From NCBI RefSeq assembly GCF_030412015.1, contig NZ_JASNRD010000001.1, positions 186,001 through 250,000 on the forward strand: a stretch of DNA of 64,000 bases, in the 5' to 3' direction. Below, piece after piece: positions 56,280 through 64,000 of the stretch. The position numbers were made by a program, and so were the translations under genes. Origin of the DNA: Massilia sp. YIM B02763 (GTDB lineage Bacteria; Pseudomonadota; Gammaproteobacteria; Burkholderiales; Burkholderiaceae_D). Within the stretch, counting starts at the first letter, position 1, and each line of letters opens with the position of its first letter. The notes below the pieces were generated by a model. The model did no database searches and was not told where the DNA came from. It was given only the letters and a program-made list of their open reading frames with translations.

Positions 56280-56465
56280 ATGAGCACGGAACTGCACAGC
56301 ACCGCGCAGGCGCAGGATGGCCAGCAGCAGAAGGAAAACGAAGCGCAGCAACAGCCACAACCGAGCGACTTCGACGGTTTGAAGGACAAGAAGCCGGACG
56401 AGCTGACGCCGGAAGAGCTGCGCCTGATGGCGGACACGATGCCGGGTGAAGGGCCCGGCGACTAA
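56280..56465 (+). CDS. Small hydrophilic, Gln/Glu-rich protein downstream of Anbu
   Basis: 61 residues from ATG 56280 with GGGAG 6-10 nt upstream, a good site. Sequence: an N-terminal Gln-rich part (QDGQQQKENEAQQQPQPS), then a helix-prone segment with KKPDELTPEELRLMADT, ending GEGPGD. Predicted disordered except for the helix; no Cys, no membrane segment. 112 bp after Anbu on the same strand. No family recognised. Its size, disorder and acidic Gly-rich C-terminus loosely recall Pup, but there is no direct evidence for that role. Confidence 0.65.
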   Translation: MSTELHSTAQAQDGQQQKENEAQQQPQPSDFDGLKDKKPDELTPEELRLMADTMPGEGPGD

Positions 56466-56481
56466 GCCCGTCGCGACGAGG

Positions 56482-56868
56482 CTACTGCCCCGCCGGCGGC
56501 TGCCACAGCTCGACCTTGTTGCCTTCCGGGTCGATGACCCAGCCGAACTTGCCGAACTCCGAGTCCTCGGTCTTGTCGAGCACATGGCAGCCTTCGGCGC
56601 GCAGCAGCTTCAGCAGGGCATCCAGGTCGGCGACGCGGTAGTTGATCATGAAGGACGCGAGGCCGGGCGCGACATGGTCGCTGCCGGCGGCGCCGATGGA
56701 CCAGGTCGTCGTGCCGCCCGCCGGCTCGCCGGCGTCGTTGGACCAGCCGAACACGGCCCCGCCCCAGTCCTGCACGTCGATGCCCAGGTGGCGCTTGTAC
56801 CAGCCGCGCAGCGCGACCGGATCTTTCGCGTGGAAGAAGATGCCGCCGATACCCGTTACGCGTTTCAT
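56482..56868 (-). CDS. VOC (glyoxalase/bleomycin-resistance fold) protein
   Basis: 128 residues, a single VOC module with two beta-alpha-beta-beta-beta halves: VTGIGGIFFHAKDPVALRGW with a strand-1 position usually holding a metal ligand (His in FFHAKD), SFMINYRVADLDALLKLLRA starting the second half, and the C-terminal GWVIDPEGNKVELWQPP with the metal Glu. Members bind metal and act as isomerases, dioxygenases or resistance proteins. Substrate unknown. It faces the small ORF, 16 bp apart. Confidence 0.87.
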   Translation of the reverse strand: MKRVTGIGGIFFHAKDPVALRGWYKRHLGIDVQDWGGAVFGWSNDAGEPAGGTTTWSIGAAGSDHVAPGLASFMINYRVADLDALLKLLRAEGCHVLDKTEDSEFGKFGWVIDPEGNKVELWQPPAGQ

Positions 56869-56922
56869 CGTTCGCTCCGTTCAGCAAAAGCTCCACTGTA
56901 GCAGCGCGCGGCGTCCATGGGG

Positions 56923-57615
56923 TCAGGCGGCGGCGATCATCCGCAGCAGCGTGTCGCCGAAGCCGTCGCGGGCGCGCGCATCCGTGCGGGCGCTCGTGTA
57001 CACGCGCGGCTGCGCGCTCCAGGCGAACCGCGCGCCGATCGCTTCCAGCGCCTTCACCAGCAACACGTCCTCGTGGCAGGACACGCTCTGGAAACCGCCG
57101 GCGGCGCGGTAGGCATCGGCGCTGACGCCGAGGTTGGCGCCGTGGATGTGGCGGTGGCCGTCGCGGTCGTGGTAGTTGCGTGCGAAGTGCTCGCGCAGGC
57201 GCCGGGCGTTCGCGCCGTGCGGGGACCAGTCGTCGACGGCGACCGAGCCGCACACGACGTCGACACCCAGCGCCAGCTGCTCGGCCAGCCATTGCGGCGA
57301 AACGCGCGTGTCGGCATCGGTGAACGCCAGCCAGCGCGCCCCATGGTCCAGCAGATGGCGCGCGCCGGCCGCGCGCGCGACGCCGACCTGGCGCGCATCC
57401 ACTTCCAGCATGTCGAGCAGCACGCCCGCCGCGGCGAATGCCGTGCGTTGACGGCGCACGACGTCCGCGCTGCCGTCTCCGCACGCATCGAGCACGATGC
57501 ACACCCGCACCGCCTCGCCCCGCAGCGCCGGATGGACGGCCGCGGCAAGGATCGCGTCCAGGCAGTCTCCCAGCGCGGCTTCCTCGTCGTGGGCGGGAAT
57601 GGCGACGCCGATCAT
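56923..57615 (-). CDS. Family 2 glycosyltransferase
   Basis: 230 residues, ATG 57615 behind GGGAGG. GT-A fold: IGVAIPAHDEEAALGDCLDAI at the start, FTDADTRVSPQWLAEQL with the DxD motif, and GGFQSVSCHEDVLLVKAL near the end, with the ED acid. No membrane helices, so the acceptor is probably soluble or peripheral. Last gene of a four-gene set (acyl-CoA dehydrogenase, PIG-L, methyltransferase, glycosyltransferase), overlapping the methyltransferase by 4 bp. The product is unknown. Confidence 0.88.
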   Translation of the reverse strand: MIGVAIPAHDEEAALGDCLDAILAAAVHPALRGEAVRVCIVLDACGDGSADVVRRQRTAFAAAGVLLDMLEVDARQVGVARAAGARHLLDHGARWLAFTDADTRVSPQWLAEQLALGVDVVCGSVAVDDWSPHGANARRLREHFARNYHDRDGHRHIHGANLGVSADAYRAAGGFQSVSCHEDVLLVKALEAIGARFAWSAQPRVYTSARTDARARDGFGDTLLRMIAAA

Positions 57616-58217
57616 GTGTTGCCTCCCTGCTTGCGGAAGACCTCGAGCAGGAAATCCTCGTCCGCGTGGCGCAGCGTGCGCACGAAGCCCGGCAGGCGGC
57701 CGGCCGCCGCGTGCACCAGCTCCGTCGAGGCGGCGCGGTCGTCGAAGTCGTGCAGGTAGTGGCACAGCACCAGCTCGCCGCCGGCTTCGACGCTGGCGCC
57801 GGCCAGCGACAGCAGGGACACCAGCGCGGCGGGCTCGAAATAATAGGCCAGCTCGCTGACGACGACCAGGTCGAAGGCCGCCGCGCGCGGCCAATCGGCG
57901 GGCAGGCTGCGCCGCTCGACCCGCACCCGGCCCCGCTCCGCACCCGCCTGCGCCACGCGCCGGCGCGCCGCCGCCACGGCGCTGGCGGAGCCATCGCAGG
58001 CCAGCAGCTGGTCGCAACGCTGCGCCAGCGCGGCGCTCATCTCGCCGTTGCCGCAACCTGGCTCGAAGGCGTTGCGGTAGCGGGACTTGCCCAGCGATGC
58101 CAGCAGGATGGCGCGCTTGCGCCGCTCGTACCATTTGTCGCGCACATGCCAGGGGTCGTCGTCGGCCGCGTACAGGGCCTCAAAATGCCGTTGCCGGCTC
58201 GGTTGGTCGAGGTTCAT
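57612..58217 (-). CDS. SAM-dependent methyltransferase (NodS-like)
   Basis: 201 residues. Motif I is NAFEPGCGNGEMSAALA; post-I acid in LLACDGS; motif IV region FDLVVVSELAYYFE. The N-terminus HFEALYAADDDPWHVRDKWYERRK is the NodS-like start (NodS N-methylates a glucosamine in Nod factors). With a PIG-L deacetylase upstream, N-methylation of a freed amino sugar is an attractive idea. It overlaps PIG-L by 38 bp and the glycosyltransferase by 4 bp. Confidence 0.9.
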   Translation of the reverse strand: MNLDQPSRQRHFEALYAADDDPWHVRDKWYERRKRAILLASLGKSRYRNAFEPGCGNGEMSAALAQRCDQLLACDGSASAVAAARRRVAQAGAERGRVRVERRSLPADWPRAAAFDLVVVSELAYYFEPAALVSLLSLAGASVEAGGELVLCHYLHDFDDRAASTELVHAAAGRLPGFVRTLRHADEDFLLEVFRKQGGNT

Positions 58218-58977
58218 GCAAATACAGTTCGTAAGGATTGAGCAGGCGTTCCAGCGCCTGCGGGAACACGATGGGCAAGGCGCCCGTGCTGGCGTCTTCC
58301 GTCAGCTGGCTGCGAAAACAGGCCATCGCCGCGCGCTTGCGCGCTACCAGCGCCGGCGGCAAGGGCAGCTTGCGCGCCTGCGCGAAGGGGATCGCGCCGT
58401 CGCCCGGCGCGCTCCAGTGCCAGCCCCAGACGGGCACTTCGAGCAGGGCCGCGCCGGCTGCGCGCGCCGCCGCGGCGCAGGCGCGCGCCGTCGCCTCGTG
58501 GTCCGGGTGGCCGTCGTAGCGCCACGTGGTGACGACGACGTCGCCCGGCGCCAGCAGGCCGGCCAGGCGCCGCGCCAGTGCTTCCTCGGCTGCCGTCACG
58601 CCCCCATCGGGCACGCGCAGGCGCACCACCTGCGGCGCCGCGATGCCCAGGCTGTCCAGCGCCCCCAGCGTTTCCTGCGGCCGCGTTGCGCGCAGCCGTT
58701 CGACGGGCCATTCGGCGGAACCGGCATGGCTGCCCTCGCCGTCCGTCACGGCGGCGACGACGAAGGGTCGGCGATGCAGTTCCAGCAGATGCAGCAGGCC
58801 GCCGCAGGACAGGATCTCGTCGTCCGGATGGGGCGCCACCACGACGGCGCGGCGGCCTTCCGGTACCAGTGCGTCGAGGCCGACGGCCGGCACCTGCGCC
58901 AGCGCCGGGTCGTCCAGCCAGGCCTGTGCCGGCGTGCCGAGGCCGGCGATATGGCGCGACCGGTCTACAGCGTCCAT
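58180..58977 (-). CDS. PIG-L (LmbE) family deacetylase
   Basis: 265 residues, ATG 58977 behind GGGAGG. Zn-dependent N-deacetylase of amino sugars (PIG-L, MshB, LmbE family). The PHPDDE motif is at 49-54 with His50, Asp52 and Asp53, and the third ligand and second active site lie in the TTWRYDGHPDHEAT stretch. It overlaps its upstream gene by 13 bp and downstream by 38 bp, so it is translated as part of one transcript. Target unknown. Confidence 0.91.
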   Translation of the reverse strand: MDAVDRSRHIAGLGTPAQAWLDDPALAQVPAVGLDALVPEGRRAVVVAPHPDDEILSCGGLLHLLELHRRPFVVAAVTDGEGSHAGSAEWPVERLRATRPQETLGALDSLGIAAPQVVRLRVPDGGVTAAEEALARRLAGLLAPGDVVVTTWRYDGHPDHEATARACAAAARAAGAALLEVPVWGWHWSAPGDGAIPFAQARKLPLPPALVARKRAAMACFRSQLTEDASTGALPIVFPQALERLLNPYELYLHEPRPTEPATAF

Positions 58978-59981
58978 GGCGCCTCCCGGGTGTCGGCGAC
59001 GAGGCGCCCGAGCGCCGCCTGGTCGCGTTCCGCATGGCTCTGGCGGATGAACACGGGCAGGTCGGCGAACAGACGCGCCATGCGAGGGTCCTTGCACATG
59101 GGGCCCGGCCCCAGCGCGCGGCCCGCCTGGGCCAGCACCAGCGCGGCCGACGCTTCCACGCTCAGCCGCACGGACAGGGCCAGGGCCATCGCATCCGCGC
59201 CCGGCGCCCTGTCGATGGCCGCCGCCGCTTCGCGCATCAGTGCCGCGCTGCCCTGCAGGGCCACGGTCACCTCGCCCAGCTGGGCCAGCCGGTGCGGATC
59301 CGCCTGCCCTGCCACGCGTGCGCGCAGCGCCCCGGCCAGCGCCGTCGCCGCGCCGAACCAGCAGGCGGCGACGCCGGCGCCGCCGTGCCAGAAGCCGGCG
59401 CGGCCGACGTAGAATCCCGGCCCGCCCAGCGGCACGGCGCGGGCACGGTCGAACAGCACGTCCACGCTGCGCGAGCCGGCCATGCCCACGGCGGCCCACC
59501 CATCGTCCGTCACGCGTACGCCCGACTGGCGCAGGTCGACGGCGGCCAGCACGGCTTCCCCCGCGGCGTTCCAGCAGCTGACGACGGCGTGGCTGACGTC
59601 GTGCGCGCCCGAGCACCAGGCCTTGCGGCCATCCAGCAGGTAGCGGCCGTCCCCTTCCCGGCGCAGCAGCACGCGCGCGTCCGTCGGTTCCGCGCACCAG
59701 GTGCCCCAGGTCGCCGACTGGTCGTCGTGCGGGGCGCCCGCCTCGGCCAGGATCGCCAGCGCGTCGGTATGGCCTTCATAGAGCTTGGCGACGCTCAAGT
59801 CATGGGCGCCGACGGCCGCAAGGGCCCGCCAACGCTCCAGGGTGGAGCCGCCTCCCGGCAAAGGCGGCCTGTCCAGCCCTTCGTCGTTGAGGCGGCGCAG
59901 GACCGCGCCCGGATGCTCGCCGTCGAGCCGGAGCAAGCAGGCTTCCAGGGAGGCTGAGAGGAAGGGGGATGCGTCGCGCAT
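58965..59981 (-). CDS. Acyl-CoA dehydrogenase-like protein
   Basis: 338 residues, shorter than the usual about 380-390. Fold motifs are visible: TWGTWCAEPTDARVLL, DGRKAWCSGAHDVSHAVV (flavin contact) and LPVFIRQSHAERDQAALG. The expected catalytic Glu position is not clear, and the N-terminal helical domain is reduced, so it may catalyse an atypical oxidation. No CoA-ligase or hydratase is near. First gene of the four-gene set; ribosome site weak. The 216-bp gap upstream shows no obvious regulator site. Confidence 0.83.
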   Translation of the reverse strand: MRDASPFLSASLEACLLRLDGEHPGAVLRRLNDEGLDRPPLPGGGSTLERWRALAAVGAHDLSVAKLYEGHTDALAILAEAGAPHDDQSATWGTWCAEPTDARVLLRREGDGRYLLDGRKAWCSGAHDVSHAVVSCWNAAGEAVLAAVDLRQSGVRVTDDGWAAVGMAGSRSVDVLFDRARAVPLGGPGFYVGRAGFWHGGAGVAACWFGAATALAGALRARVAGQADPHRLAQLGEVTVALQGSAALMREAAAAIDRAPGADAMALALSVRLSVEASAALVLAQAGRALGPGPMCKDPRMARLFADLPVFIRQSHAERDQAALGRLVADTREAPWTL

Positions 59982-60197
59982 GGCGATGGAATGCCGACAA
60001 GAAGTTGCAATAAAGGCATCATAGCAAATTGAACAGCATTGCCACGCACGGCTGAGTACCCACGCGCGCTGATGGCGCGCCGTTCGGTATCTTCCGTCGG
60101 CGCATGTCGGTTAGTTGCAATCTTCGGACAGTCACCGCGCGGCGCGCGGATGCGGTATCGTTGCCGCCTCATCTACAGGAGCACGACAGGAGCATCA

Positions 60198-60827
60198 ATG
60201 CCGCAAGCCATCCATTTCTACGAACCGCGCCTGGGCCACGGCCTGCCGCATGATCCGTTCAACGCCATCGTGGGGCCGCGTCCCATCGGCTGGATCGGCT
60301 CGCTGTCCGCCGACGGCGTGCCGAACCTCGCCCCCTACAGCTTCTTCAACGCCTTCAACTACACGCCGCCGATCGTGGGCTTCTCCAGCACGAGCCTGAA
60401 GGACAGCGTCAGGAACATCGAGGCCACGCGCGAATTCACGTGGAACCTCGTCACCCGTCCCCTCGCCGAACGCATGAACGCCACCTCCGCCGCCGTCGGT
60501 CCGGAGGTGGACGAGTTCGCGCTGGCCGGCCTCGCCCCTGCCCCGTCGCGCATCGTGGCGGCGCCGCGCGTGGCGGAAAGTCCCGTGTCGTTCGAATGCC
60601 GCTGCACCCAGCTGATCCAGCTGCAGGGCCAGGACGGACAGGCGGTGCAGGCATGGCTGGTGCTGGGCGAAGTCGTCGGCGTGCACATCGACCGCGGCTT
60701 GCTCAAGGACGGCGTCTACGACACGGCGAACGCCGGCCACATCCTGCGCGGCGGCGGACCTTCCGACTACTTCGCCATCGGTCCGGAGCAGCTTTTTCAC
60801 ATGTTCCGCCCCGGTGCGAAATCCTGA
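60198..60827 (+). CDS. Flavin reductase-like FMN-binding protein
   Basis: 209 residues, ATG 60198 behind AGGAG. The family fold starts with DPFNAIVGPRPIGWIGSLSA, then LAPYSFFNAFNYTPPIVGF and TWNLVTRPLAERMNATSA; these carry the FMN-binding positions. It reduces flavin or acts as the reductase part of a two-component monooxygenase, but no monooxygenase is adjacent. Single-gene unit between 216- and 198-bp gaps. Confidence 0.88.
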   Translation: MPQAIHFYEPRLGHGLPHDPFNAIVGPRPIGWIGSLSADGVPNLAPYSFFNAFNYTPPIVGFSSTSLKDSVRNIEATREFTWNLVTRPLAERMNATSAAVGPEVDEFALAGLAPAPSRIVAAPRVAESPVSFECRCTQLIQLQGQDGQAVQAWLVLGEVVGVHIDRGLLKDGVYDTANAGHILRGGGPSDYFAIGPEQLFHMFRPGAKS

Positions 60828-61025
60828 GCCTGCAAGCGCGCCATTTAATAGCACGATCGTTCAGTCACCAAAAACGCCGCGATCACGTATGATGGCTGCC
60901 CCGAGCCGGGCAAGCGGCCGGCGGCATGGCGCGCGCACGAACAACAAGACCGCCGCAGCGCCGCCGCCCGCCCGGCTCAGCAGCATCGTTTAACCATCGG
61001 CCGGAACGCCGGCATAGGAGCAAGA

Positions 61026-63242
61026 ATGAGCATCGAAAGCAGTCAGGACGAATCCAGGGACACCCAGTTGCGCGCGGATGCGCTCGAATACCACCGCAGC
61101 CCCGTGCGCGGCAAGATCGAGGTCGTCGCGACCAAGCCGCTGTCCAACCAGCGCGACCTGTCGCTGGCCTATTCGCCTGGCGTGGCCTATGCCTGCGAAG
61201 AAATCGCCGCCGACCCGGCCATGGCCGCGGAATACACGTCGCGCGGCAACCTGGTCGCCGTGATCTCGAACGGCACCGCCGTCCTGGGTCTCGGTAACAT
61301 CGGCCCGCTGGCCTCCAAGCCCGTCATGGAAGGCAAGGGCTGCCTGTTCAAGAAATTCGCCGGCGTCGACGTGTTCGACCTGGAGCTGGCCGAGAACGAT
61401 CCGGACAAGCTGGTCGAGGCCATCGCGATGCTCGAGCCCACCGTGGGCGGCATCAACCTCGAGGACATCAAGGCGCCGGAATGCTTCTACATCGAGAAGA
61501 AGCTGCGCGAGCGCATGAACATTCCCGTCTTCCACGACGACCAGCACGGTACCGCGATCATCTCCAGTGCCGCCCTGCTGAACGCGCTGAAGGTCGTGGG
61601 CAAGGACATCGGCAATGTGAAGCTGGTGTGCTCCGGCGCCGGCGCCGCGGCGATCGCCTGCCTGGACATGATGGTGAGCCTGGGCGTGCAGCAGCAGAAC
61701 ATCTACGTCACCGACTCCAAGGGCGTGATCTGGCAGGGCCGCGAAGCGAACATGGAAGCCAACAAGGCGCGCTACGCGCAGGCGACCGACGCGCGCACCC
61801 TGGCCGACATCGTCGACGGCGCCGACGTCTTCCTGGGCTGCTCCACCGCCGGCGTCCTGACGGCCGCGATGGTCAAGACCATGGCGGACAGCCCGATCAT
61901 CCTGGCGCTGGCCAACCCGGAACCGGAGATCCGTCCGGAAGTGGCGAAGGCCGCGCGTCCGGACTGCATCGTCGCGACCGGCCGCTCGGACTACCCGAAC
62001 CAGGTCAACAACGTGCTGTGCTTCCCCTACATCTTCCGCGGTGCGCTGGACTGCGGCGCGACCCGCATCACGGACGAGATGAAGCTCGCCTGCGTGACCG
62101 CCATCGCGGCGCTGGCCGAGGCGGAAGCCAACGACGCCGTCGCCGCCGCCTACGCCGGCCAGGACCTGACGTTCGGCCCCGACTACATCATCCCGAAGCC
62201 GTTCGATCCGCGCCTGATGGCGGCGATCGCCCCGGCCGTGGCCGCCGCCGCCGCCGCGTCGGGCGTCGCGACCCGCCCGATCGAGGACATGGACGCCTAC
62301 CGCGACAAGCTGGGCGAAATGATCTACCACACCGGCTTCTTCATGAAGCCCGTGTTTTCCAAGGCCAAGGCGCTGCCGCGCCGCGTGGCCTACGCCGAGG
62401 CGACCGACCAGCGCGTGCTGCGCGCCGTGCAGACCGTGGTGGACCAGGGCCTGGCCCGTCCGGTGCTGATCGGTGCCGCCGCCGAGATCGACGCCGCCGT
62501 GAAGGCCTCGGGCCTGCGCCTGCGCCGCGAAGTGGACTACGCGCTGGTCGAGCCGGAAGCGGGCGTCGACGCCACGCTGCAGGGCGCGCGCCTCGTCAAC
62601 GCGGGCCAGGCCGACGCGCTGGTGTGCGGCATGAAGGGCAGCTACGACAGCCACCTGGCCCACGTGAAGAACGAGATCGGCCTGGCGCCGGGCGCCGAGA
62701 CGCTGGCCGCGATGAACGCGCTGGTGCTGGACAAGATGACCTTGTTCATCACCGACACCTACGTCAACGACAACCCGAACGCGCAGGAGCTGGCGGCGAT
62801 CACCCGCCTGGCCGCCGACGCGATGGTGCACTTCGGCGTCGAGCCGAAGGCCGCCCTGCTGTCGCACTCGATCTTCGGCTCGTCCGAGCGTCCGTCGGCC
62901 GTCAAGATGCGCGAAGCGCGCGCCCTGCTCGCCGCGAGCGCCCCGCAGCTGCAGGTGATCGGCGAAGTGCACGGCGACGCCGCGCTGTCGGAAGACATCC
63001 GCCGCCTGTACCAGCCGCAGGAAGCCGAAGGCGGCTTCGCCGGCGCGGCCAACCTGCTCGTGATGCCGTCTCTGGACGCGGCCAACATCCTGTTCAACGT
63101 GCTCAAGGTCACGTCGGGCAAGGGTGTCACCGTCGGCCCGATCCTGCTGGGCGCGGCCAAGCCGGTGCACATCCTGAGCCCGAGCGCGACCGTGCGCCGC
63201 ATCGTCAACATGACGGCGCTGGCTGTCGCCGGCGTGCGCTGA
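61026..63242 (+). CDS. maeB: NADP-dependent malic enzyme with phosphotransacetylase domain
   Basis: 738 residues, the length of the MaeB type; ATG 61026 behind AGGAG. Residues about 1-425 are the malic enzyme: [48 protein letters not shown] (catalytic metal/base region) and the NAD(P) fold [14 protein letters not shown]. Residues about 430-738 are the phosphotransacetylase-like regulatory domain ([28 protein letters not shown]). It converts malate to pyruvate, making NADPH; the C-terminal part senses acetyl-CoA or related effectors. A REP doublet follows. Confidence 0.95.
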   Translation: MSIESSQDESRDTQLRADALEYHRSPVRGKIEVVATKPLSNQRDLSLAYSPGVAYACEEIAADPAMAAEYTSRGNLVAVISNGTAVLGLGNIGPLASKPVMEGKGCLFKKFAGVDVFDLELAENDPDKLVEAIAMLEPTVGGINLEDIKAPECFYIEKKLRERMNIPVFHDDQHGTAIISSAALLNALKVVGKDIGNVKLVCSGAGAAAIACLDMMVSLGVQQQNIYVTDSKGVIWQGREANMEANKARYAQATDARTLADIVDGADVFLGCSTAGVLTAAMVKTMADSPIILALANPEPEIRPEVAKAARPDCIVATGRSDYPNQVNNVLCFPYIFRGALDCGATRITDEMKLACVTAIAALAEAEANDAVAAAYAGQDLTFGPDYIIPKPFDPRLMAAIAPAVAAAAAASGVATRPIEDMDAYRDKLGEMIYHTGFFMKPVFSKAKALPRRVAYAEATDQRVLRAVQTVVDQGLARPVLIGAAAEIDAAVKASGLRLRREVDYALVEPEAGVDATLQGARLVNAGQADALVCGMKGSYDSHLAHVKNEIGLAPGAETLAAMNALVLDKMTLFITDTYVNDNPNAQELAAITRLAADAMVHFGVEPKAALLSHSIFGSSERPSAVKMREARALLAASAPQLQVIGEVHGDAALSEDIRRLYQPQEAEGGFAGAANLLVMPSLDAANILFNVLKVTSGKGVTVGPILLGAAKPVHILSPSATVRRIVNMTALAVAGVR

Positions 63243-63253
63243 TCCCTCCGTCG

Positions 63254-63369
63254 TCCCTGCGAAGGCAGGGACCCATGCCGAGTTTCCCAAGCCGAGGCGT
63301 CAAGCATGCCGCCTTGACTTCGACGTAGCGATTCCAGTCATTCAGTATGGGCCCCTGCCTTCGCAGGGG
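63254..63369. repeat. REP-like inverted doublet
   Basis: Two units in opposite orientation: TCCCTGC / GCAGGGA at 63254-63271 (loop GAAG) and CCCCTGC / GCAGGGG at 63352-63369 (loop CTTC), 80 bp apart. Their loops are complementary to one another, and the outer CGTCG / CGACGG flanks too. They sit in the 169-bp gap between convergent maeB and the cqsA-like gene and could serve as a transcript-end structure. Confidence 0.82.
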
Positions 63370-63411
63370 CGACGGTGTATTGCGCGCGCGATGCCTTCCG
63401 CGCGGCCCCGC

Positions 63412-64000
63412 TCAGTGCACCCGTCGCCGCCGCACCGACGAACTCCAGTTCTCCAGATCCACCTCCTCCCGCATGTCCGCGCAGGCTTCCACCAGCTTGT
63501 CGATCTCCCTTCCCCCCAAGCCGCAATTGAGCGTCAGCCGCACCAGCGAGCGGTTCTTGGCCGTCGCCGGCGCGCAGAACACGGCGCCCTGGATGCCGCG
63601 CTCTTCCAGCGCCTTGCGCAATACCAGCGTCTTCGGCTCCGGCCCCGCTTCCAGCGCCACGATCTGCTCGGTCCCGTCGTCGATGCAGTAGCCCAGGCGC
63701 GCCAGCCGCGCGCGCACCTCGGCCGTGACGCGGCGCAGCGCCTCGCGCCTGGCGTCGGCGCCGCGCACCAGGTCGATGGCCGCGTCGAAGAAGGCCAGTT
63801 CGTGGTTCAGCAGGCAGGAGCTGAAGATGGCCGGCCGCGACGCCGACAGGAAGTAGCCCTTGAAGCGGCTCGAACAGGTGATCAGGCCGGCGCGTCCGGC
63901 GAAGGCCTTGGCCAGCGAGGCGGTGCGGAAGTGCACGCGGTCCTCGAGTCCCATGGCGACCACGATGCCGGCGCCTTCCGGCCCGTGCGTGCCGAGCGAA
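63412..64000 (-). CDS. cqsA: CqsA/JqsA-like alpha-hydroxyketone autoinducer synthase, 3' part
   Basis: The C-terminal about 195 codons of a PLP alpha-oxoamine synthase-type enzyme, continuing beyond the right edge. SLGTHGPEGAG and the PLP lysine motif TASLAKAFAGRAGLI are followed by LEAGPEPKTLVLRKALEERG and GAVFCAPATAKNRSLVRLTL, sequences characteristic of CqsA rather than BioF or KBL. CqsA makes the signal CAI-1 in Vibrio; JqsA is the related enzyme in Janthinobacterium. The sensor kinase and regulator, if present, lie outside. Terminal SSSVRRRRVH is a basic tail. Confidence 0.85.
   Translation of the reverse strand, partial: SLGTHGPEGAGIVVAMGLEDRVHFRTASLAKAFAGRAGLITCSSRFKGYFLSASRPAIFSSCLLNHELAFFDAAIDLVRGADARREALRRVTAEVRARLARLGYCIDDGTEQIVALEAGPEPKTLVLRKALEERGIQGAVFCAPATAKNRSLVRLTLNCGLGGREIDKLVEACADMREEVDLENWSSSVRRRRVH

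Overview
The window is a GC-rich stretch (roughly two-thirds G+C by eye) packed with short-gapped genes. Its gene content points to a betaproteobacterium of the Oxalobacteraceae, most likely the Massilia / Duganella / Telluria group: a CheV hybrid, a dad operon with an Lrp regulator, an Rrf2/NsrR regulator, a type-B DNA polymerase II, an alternative complex III joined to a caa3 oxidase, and at the right edge a CqsA/JqsA-type autoinducer synthase. This assignment is inferred from gene families only; no rRNA, tRNA, CRISPR array, prophage or insertion sequence was seen.

Layout. 0-8 kb: cheV (cut by the left edge), a MYG1-type hydrolase diverging from an exported cyanophycinase-like peptidase, then a YddG-like exporter coupled to an Lrp regulator that diverges from dadA-alr (D-alanine catabolism). 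7.3-10.1 kb is a decayed patch: an epimerase and a LysR gene that have both lost their 5' ends at one junction, and a lipoprotein gene split by a frameshift in a homopolymer. 10.2-14.6 kb: an RND efflux pair with a perfect 20-bp palindrome just upstream. 14.9-19.9 kb: NsrR, an AhpD-like protein, DNA polymerase II with a DUF455 protein, and an exported low-complexity protein. 20-26 kb: a sodium/sugar symporter behind a LacI-type palindrome, and a D-galactonate operon (dgoD-dgoK-dgoA). 26-35 kb: a receiver protein, a Nudix protein, an aldehyde dehydrogenase, a pyruvate-oxidase-like enzyme followed by a GH1-like protein, a protein with an internal duplication, and a TonB-dependent receptor.

35.2-46.9 kb, all on the minus strand, is a 12-gene respiratory operon: actABCDEF (alternative complex III), a small membrane protein, a SCO copper chaperone, and caa3 oxidase subunits II, I, III and IV. 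Every neighbouring pair overlaps or abuts, mostly as ATGA. It should carry electrons from quinol through ActA/ActE haems to an A2-type oxidase whose subunit II carries its own cytochrome c.

52.0-56.5 kb is the most interesting region: a circularly permuted ATP-grasp protein, an alpha-E protein, a transglutaminase-like protease and the proteasome-like particle Anbu, followed by a 61-residue hydrophilic ORF. Upstream lie a near-consensus sigma-54 promoter and a near-consensus NtrC half-site pair, suggesting nitrogen control of this poorly understood peptide-ligation / degradation system. 56.9-60.0 kb holds a second uncharacterised set: acyl-CoA dehydrogenase, PIG-L deacetylase, methyltransferase and glycosyltransferase in overlapping order. 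The window closes with a flavin reductase-like protein, maeB, a REP-like repeat doublet and the 3' part of the cqsA/jqsA-like gene.
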